A stretch of DNA of 64,000 nt, from assembly GCF_002953715.1 (NCBI RefSeq), contig NZ_CP025013.1:124001-188000 (forward strand), in the 5' to 3' direction. Origin of the DNA: Rhizobium leguminosarum (GTDB taxonomy: Bacteria > Pseudomonadota > Alphaproteobacteria > Rhizobiales > Rhizobiaceae). Below are positions 59,604 to 64,000 of the stretch, piece by piece. Below the pieces are notes generated by a model. That model worked only from the letters and a program-made list of their open reading frames with translations, did not search any database and was not told the DNA's origin. The stretch's first letter is position 1. The number at the start of each line of letters is the position of its first letter. The position numbers were made by a program, and so were the translations under genes.

Positions 59604-61718
59604 TTATTTTCCGTCCGTTTTTCCCGTTTGTTTCGTGGCTGCCTTCAGCACGCCTTGCTGCAGATCCGCCTCGTCGGCAAGAATGGCGGCCGCCTCATCC
59701 AGCAGAACGTCCTTTGCGTTCTTGCGGGCATTCTCGATGGCAATATCAGCGCTCAGGCTGCGCTCGCCGGCCTCAAGGCCATCATCTCCAAGATCCTCGC
59801 CATCCCCTGCTTCCGCTCGATCCTTGAAGCGTTTCTCACGAGCCGTCGCTTCTTTGCGACGTTCGGCTTCGTTGAGGGAGATAACCCCTTTCTCGCGCTG
59901 CGCCTTGAGGTCGGCAATGTCTTTCAACAGGCGTTGGAAGTCCGGATCGCTGCCGACCCGCGCATCATGGCGGCTTTGCAATGTCGGCAGCAACGTCGCG
60001 ACTGTGTCGGCGCGCGCGTAGTTCGCGGGCTTGATCTCAGCCCACGGCAGCGCATTGTCATAACTGGTTTCCCCGAAAGCAGTCGGATCGGACAGTCCCG
60101 GCAAGCTGATATCAGGCGTCACGCCGTGCAACTGCGTCGTACCGCCATTGACCCGGAAAAACTGGGCAATCGTCACTTTCAGCTCCCCGAATTCGGGTTT
60201 GCTGTTGCGAACGATCTGGTCAAGATCGACGACGGTCTGAACCGTGCCCTTCCCGAAACTGGGTTCGCCGACGATCACGCCTCGACCATAATCCTGGATT
60301 GCCGCGGCAAAAATCTCCGAAGCCGAGGCCGATCCGCGATTGATCAGGACACCCATCGGGCCTGTCCAGACAGGCTCTGCAAACTCAGCGCTTTTGACCT
60401 CGATCTTGCCGTTGCTGCCACGTTGCTGAACGACCGGGCCGTTGCCGATGAACAGACCGGTCAAATCAATCGCCTCGTCCAATGAACCGCCGCCATTGTT
60501 GCGCAGGTCGATGAGAACGCTGTCGACCTGTTCTTGCTTCAGTTCGTCGAGAAGCTTGGCGACATCGCGGCTTGCACTTTTGTAATCCTTGTCGCCTTTG
60601 CCCTTGGCTTCGAAATCCTCGTAGAATACCGGCAGCGTGATGATCCCGATTTTACGCGTGGCGTCGCCCGCCTTCACGGACAGCACAGTCTTCCTGGCGG
60701 CCTGCTTGTCGAGACTGATTTTATCGCGCACCAGGCTGATGACGCGATGCGTGCCATCTGCTCCGGCATCTGCCGGCAGGATGTCCAGCCGCACGACGGA
60801 GTCTTTTTTTCCGCGTATCATCTGCACGACTTCGTCAAGGCGCGTGCCCACCACTTCTTTGATCGCCCCATCCTTGCCTTGACCAACGCCGGTAATGCGG
60901 TCTCCGACCGCGAGCTTGCCGGACAGTTGCGCCGGTCCGCCAGGCACGAGCTCACGGATCGTCGTGTAGTCGTCGCGTTCCTGCAGCACAGCACCGATAC
61001 CAAACAGCGAAAGCTTCATCGAGACATTGAAGTCGGCTGAAGCGGCCGCGCCGAAATAGTCCGTGTGCGGATCGATCGACGTTGAATAGGCGTCCATGAA
61101 CGACTGGAAAACGTCGTCGCTTTTAAACTTGTAAGCGCGCTCGAGCGTGTTTTCATAACGTTTGTCGAGTGTTTCGCGAATGGCCGCGTCGTTTTTACCG
61201 CCCAGTTTCAACCGCAACCAGTCGCTTTTGACGCGCTTGCGCCAAAGCTCATTGCTCTCGGCTTCCGACTGCGGCCACGGCGCTTTGTCGCGCAGCACCG
61301 AATAATTTTCCTGCGCACTGAAATCGAAGCCCTGCTTAAGCAGGCTGCGCGCGTAATTCATGCGGTCGACAACGCGCTGTTCATAGGTGTTGAAAATCGC
61401 AAACGGGATCTTCAAGTCCTTCCGTTCTATCGCATCGTCGATCTCGTTGCGATCGGACATAAACCTGTCGATATCCGCTTGCAGGAAGAGCATGCGGTCC
61501 GGATCAAGTGACTTGATGAACCCATCCATGATCCTGGCCGACAAGGCGTCGTCGAGTGGAACGGGCTTGTAGCTATACCGCGAAAGAAATTGTGCGCTCA
61601 ACTCAGCGGCTTGCGCCTGTCGCTTTAGCGGCGCCAAAACAGGCGGCGATGCGACTTCAGCATATGCGGACTGTGCAATTGCAAGAAATGCACCAAGGAA
61701 AACGTAGGCTATGCGCAT
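59604..61718 (-). CDS. Carboxy-terminal (tail-specific) protease Prc
   Basis: A 704-residue periplasmic S41 protease. A signal peptide (MRIAYVFLGAFLAIAQSAYA) precedes an N-terminal helical domain (about 40-225), a PDZ domain near 245-325 (PGGPAQLSGKLAVGDRITGV) and the protease domain. The catalytic Ser near residue 463 lies in RGSASASEIF and the general-base Lys near 490 in SFGKGTVQ. A C-terminal DUF3340-like region follows. Prc degrades proteins by their non-polar tails and processes lipoproteins. It is a single gene, convergent with the importer operon. A piece of its coding sequence (59968-59998) recurs at 52273. Confidence 0.92.
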   Translation of the reverse strand: MRIAYVFLGAFLAIAQSAYAEVASPPVLAPLKRQAQAAELSAQFLSRYSYKPVPLDDALSARIMDGFIKSLDPDRMLFLQADIDRFMSDRNEIDDAIERKDLKIPFAIFNTYEQRVVDRMNYARSLLKQGFDFSAQENYSVLRDKAPWPQSEAESNELWRKRVKSDWLRLKLGGKNDAAIRETLDKRYENTLERAYKFKSDDVFQSFMDAYSTSIDPHTDYFGAAASADFNVSMKLSLFGIGAVLQERDDYTTIRELVPGGPAQLSGKLAVGDRITGVGQGKDGAIKEVVGTRLDEVVQMIRGKKDSVVRLDILPADAGADGTHRVISLVRDKISLDKQAARKTVLSVKAGDATRKIGIITLPVFYEDFEAKGKGDKDYKSASRDVAKLLDELKQEQVDSVLIDLRNNGGGSLDEAIDLTGLFIGNGPVVQQRGSNGKIEVKSAEFAEPVWTGPMGVLINRGSASASEIFAAAIQDYGRGVIVGEPSFGKGTVQTVVDLDQIVRNSKPEFGELKVTIAQFFRVNGGTTQLHGVTPDISLPGLSDPTAFGETSYDNALPWAEIKPANYARADTVATLLPTLQSRHDARVGSDPDFQRLLKDIADLKAQREKGVISLNEAERRKEATAREKRFKDRAEAGDGEDLGDDGLEAGERSLSADIAIENARKNAKDVLLDEAAAILADEADLQQGVLKAATKQTGKTDGK
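59968..59998 (-). repeat. Protease-gene source of the 31-bp repeat
   Basis: This coding stretch is identical to the intergenic 52273-52303. It encodes TLLPTLQSRH in the late part of Prc, so it is probably the original. Confidence 0.7.
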
Positions 61719-61867
61719 TCAGCGTTGATCCAATTCTTAATGCCGAGTCTCGATGTGCGATCTATGTGACGCAATCATGGTTTTTTGGCAACCAAGTGGC
61801 AAACGACATCGTTTGCAAAGCCGCGGAAACATATCCGGCGCGTGGTCGGCGTCTCCGCAGCCGGCGC

Positions 61868-62347
61868 TCAATCCGCCTGTACGTCTTGCCAGGAGTCGAA
61901 TGTCGCAGCCTGACCGCGACGGTGTCCGCTGCGGTCGACGAGATCCCAGACGATGGCTTTCTCGATATAGAAACGCCGCCCTGACTTGGCGATGCGAAGT
62001 CCTCGGTAGTCGGCGATAAAGCCGTTGGCCGCCACGGCATTCAACAACCTGTCACGTTCCGCGCGATCGGGTGCCTCCGCCGAAAGACGCGATGGCAAAG
62101 TGATGAACTCGTCCCACGAATATTCAAAGCAGGCCTGGGCAGCGCGGTTTGCGTAGATGAAGCGCGGATCGGCATCGATGTTGTGGGCAAGGACAACCGC
62201 CGGCGACTGGTCGTAAAGCCATTCAGCACCCTGGCCTTCCGGCGTCAGGCTGCGTCCTACGCTTCGTTCGAAGCTTTCCGCCATCAGTGCGTAAAATTCG
62301 AGATCGTAAGACAAGTCGAGGCCGGCGTCGGTATAGTTGGCAATCAT
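61868..62347 (-). CDS. MEKHLA (PAS-like) domain protein
   Basis: A 159-residue single-domain protein resembling the MEKHLA domain, a PAS relative found alone in bacteria and at the end of plant HD-ZIP III proteins. Landmarks are an early DLEFYALMAESFERSVGR helix, a PAS-like FIYANRAAQACFEY segment near 70 and a C-terminal RFYIEKAIVWDLVDRSG beta-hairpin. I prefer ATG 62347, with AGGA 8 bp upstream. No effector domain is attached, so it may sense a small ligand or partner protein. The role is unknown. Confidence 0.65.
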   Translation of the reverse strand: MIANYTDAGLDLSYDLEFYALMAESFERSVGRSLTPEGQGAEWLYDQSPAVVLAHNIDADPRFIYANRAAQACFEYSWDEFITLPSRLSAEAPDRAERDRLLNAVAANGFIADYRGLRIAKSGRRFYIEKAIVWDLVDRSGHRRGQAATFDSWQDVQAD

Positions 62348-62476
62348 GCTGCGCATCCTGAATTGCGGCGAGAGATCTTGAAGTGATCTTCTCGCTTGAA
62401 AAGGGCTACAAAATCCTTTTGCGCTACAGAGAGTGCAAGCTCAAATGCGACCCGGTCAAGCCGGGCGACCGGGACT

Positions 62477-63667
62477 TCAGGCGTCGTCCTGGAGGTAGCG
62501 CTCCGCGAGCCTAGCCCACATAGCTGCACCTACCGTCAGGCTGGCATCGGCGAAGTCATATTTGGGGCTATGCAGGGTGGCGGAATTCATGCCGTTGCCG
62601 AGACGCAGGAAGCTGCCCGGCTTGTGCTCGAGAAAGTGCGAGAAATCCTCGCTGCCGGGAATGAGCGGGCAGGTCGCGACCTTGTCTTCGCCGATCAGTT
62701 CTGCCGCGACGATCCGGGCAAAATCCGTCTCACCAGGCGAATTGACGACGACAGGATTGCCGCGATCGTAGTCGATCTCGATCGAAGCATCATGACCGTC
62801 CGCCACCGAGCGGGCGAGCTTGGTGATGCGCTCCTGCAGGAGGTTGCGAATGCCAGGCTCGAAGGAGCGCACGCTCAATGCGAGCTTGGCATATTCCGGA
62901 ATGACGTTGACGGCATCGCCGGCATGGATCGTGCCGACGGTAATGACCGCCGTCTGGGTCGGATCGAGGTTGCGCGAGATGATCGTCTGCAGCGAGACGA
63001 CGAGGTTGCACGCCACGACCACGGGATCGATGGTCAGGTGCGGCCGCGAGGCATGGCCGCCTTTGCCCTTGATGGTAATCTCGACGGTATCAGACGCCGC
63101 CATCATCGGGCCGGATCGCAGCAGGATGGTGCCTTCGGGAGCGCCGGGGTGATTATGCAGACCAAAGATGGCGTCGAACAGAAACCGCTCGAACAGGCCG
63201 TCGGCGATCATCGCCTGGGCGCCGCTATTCTTGCCCGCCTCTTCCGCCGGCTGGAAGATCAGCGTCACCGTGCCGTTGAAGCGGCGGGTGCGGGCGAGAT
63301 ATTCGGCTGCGCCGAGCAGCACGGTCGTGTGACCGTCATGGCCGCAGGCATGCATCTTGCCGGGGGTGCCGCTGGCATAGGCAAGTCCGGTTTCCTCGAC
63401 GATCGGCAGCGCATCCATATCGGCGCGGATGGCGATGCCCTTGCTGCCCTTGCCGGCGCTGAGCCGCGCGACAACGCCGTGACCGCCGACATTGCGGGTC
63501 ACGTCATAACCCCAACCTTCCAGCTTTTCTGCAACGTAACGTGCCGTTTCCGCTTCTTCAAAGGAGAGTTCCGGATGGGCATGCAGGTACTGACGGATCG
63601 CCTTCAGCTCCCCCTCCATCGCTTCGAAGTCGGAAAGGCGGGCATAGGCATTGTCGAGCGTGGGCAT
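62477..63667 (-). CDS. M20-family amidohydrolase (hippurate hydrolase/N-acyl-amino-acid type)
   Basis: A 396-residue zinc hydrolase of the M20D group. Metal ligands are in MHACGHDGHTTVLLG near residue 110 and FQPAEEAGKNSG near 140, with a further His in GLHNHPGAPEG near 170. The dimerisation domain is about 190-300. Such enzymes remove acyl groups from amino acids or split small amides. It is followed on the same strand by nothing obvious and preceded, 71 bp upstream, by the amino-acid ABC ATPase. It probably acts on an N-acylated amino acid imported by that system. Confidence 0.9.
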   Translation of the reverse strand: MPTLDNAYARLSDFEAMEGELKAIRQYLHAHPELSFEEAETARYVAEKLEGWGYDVTRNVGGHGVVARLSAGKGSKGIAIRADMDALPIVEETGLAYASGTPGKMHACGHDGHTTVLLGAAEYLARTRRFNGTVTLIFQPAEEAGKNSGAQAMIADGLFERFLFDAIFGLHNHPGAPEGTILLRSGPMMAASDTVEITIKGKGGHASRPHLTIDPVVVACNLVVSLQTIISRNLDPTQTAVITVGTIHAGDAVNVIPEYAKLALSVRSFEPGIRNLLQERITKLARSVADGHDASIEIDYDRGNPVVVNSPGETDFARIVAAELIGEDKVATCPLIPGSEDFSHFLEHKPGSFLRLGNGMNSATLHSPKYDFADASLTVGAAMWARLAERYLQDDA

Positions 63668-63738
63668 GAAAACATCCAGTATTGGTCGAAAAGAACGATT
63701 GCTCCGGCCCGAGGGTCGAAGCAGCGAGCTGACACCAG

Positions 63739-64000
63739 TCAGAGAAAACGGGCGAGAAAAGCCTGGGTTCGGGGATGTTGCGGATTGCCGATGACATCCT
63801 CGGGCTTGCCCATTTCGACGACATTGCCGCCGTCCATGAACACCACCCGATCGGCCGCCTCACGGGCGAAACCGATCTCGTGGGTCACGACGATCATGGT
63901 CAGGCCCTGTTTGGCGAGATCGCGCATGGTGGACAGAACTTCGCCGACCAGCTCCGGGTCGAGCGCAGAGGTGGGCTCATCGAACAGCATCAGCTTGGGC
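63739..64000 (-). CDS. Polar amino-acid ABC transporter ATPase, C-terminal part (cut by window edge)
   Basis: The last 86 codons of an ATPase gene entering from the right edge. Walker B LMLFDEPTSALDPELVGEVL is at the visible start, followed by the H-loop VVTHEIGFAREAADRVVFMDGG and a short C-terminus typical of GlnQ/HisP-type proteins. Upstream genes of the importer lie outside the window. It is 71 bp before the M20 gene and may share its transcript. Confidence 0.9.
   Translation of the reverse strand, partial: PKLMLFDEPTSALDPELVGEVLSTMRDLAKQGLTMIVVTHEIGFAREAADRVVFMDGGNVVEMGKPEDVIGNPQHPRTQAFLARFL

Noticed and set aside
1..64000. CRISPR arrays, transposons, tRNA/rRNA genes, integrase or attachment sites
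   Set aside because: No regularly spaced repeats, transposase motifs, cloverleaf sequences or integrase genes were found when reading through the window.

Overview
The window is high-GC DNA from an alphaproteobacterium, almost certainly a member of the Rhizobiaceae (Rhizobium or a close relative). The grounds are the density of ABC importers and sugar-acid catabolic genes, an NHEJ-type LigD, HWE/HisKA_2 and c-di-GMP signalling proteins, MEKHLA and RraA-family proteins, and two palindromic intergenic elements of the kind scattered through Rhizobium genomes. No rRNA, tRNA, CRISPR array, transposase or replication/partition gene was recognised. Coding density is high.

Layout. 1-3.3 kb: the 5' part of ligD (cut by the left edge) and an SLC13-type permease. 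3.4-17.8 kb: a sugar-acid island. It holds a peptide-class (family 5) ABC importer split over two transcription units, an IlvD/Edd aldonate dehydratase, an enolase-superfamily galactarate/talarate dehydratase, 5-dehydro-4-deoxyglucarate dehydratase, 2-oxoglutarate-semialdehyde dehydrogenase, an RraA-fold protein, two NAD(P)-dependent hydroxyacid dehydrogenases and a GntR/FCD regulator. The enzymes would convert aldarates and L-arabinonate-type aldonates to 2-oxoglutarate. Three near-identical 14-bp palindromes lie in front of the three promoters of the island, which suggests one GntR regulon. 18-21.2 kb: an EamA exporter, a small helical protein, a Nudix hydrolase preceded by a 55-residue zinc-ribbon protein and perhaps a 41-residue peptide, and a thioredoxin-fold peroxiredoxin-like protein.

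21.2-31.9 kb: an eight-gene amino-sugar/galactoside operon (DeoR regulator, BadF-type kinase, sugar ABC importer, SIS isomerase, GatZ/KbaZ protein, ABC ATPase), then a separately terminated GH4 alpha-galactosidase gene with a divergent AraC regulator. 32-37.3 kb: signalling genes (HD-GYP phosphodiesterase, GAF-GGDEF-EAL protein, Cache-HisKA_2 kinase) and a small ABM-like protein. 37.3-43.9 kb: a LacI-controlled operon with a complete sugar ABC importer and a GH63-type glycosidase, preceded by two perfect 14-bp operator palindromes.

43.9-47.6 kb: a YhaN/YhaO-like (SbcCD-like) ATPase-nuclease pair. 47.9-52 kb: an aldehyde dehydrogenase coupled to a thiamine-diphosphate enzyme, and a membrane-anchored protein of unknown function. 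52.4-59.5 kb: a second RraA-fold gene, an IclR regulator and a complete five-gene family-5 ABC importer whose binding protein is a paralogue of the one at 4.5 kb. 59.6-64 kb: tail-specific protease, MEKHLA/PAS protein, M20 amidohydrolase and the end of a polar amino-acid ABC ATPase cut by the right edge.

The strongest candidates for something undescribed are the shared operator set of the sugar-acid island, the repeated association of RraA-fold proteins with peptide-class importers, the micro-ORFs in front of the Nudix gene, and a 31-bp copy of the protease gene in an intergenic region 7.7 kb away.
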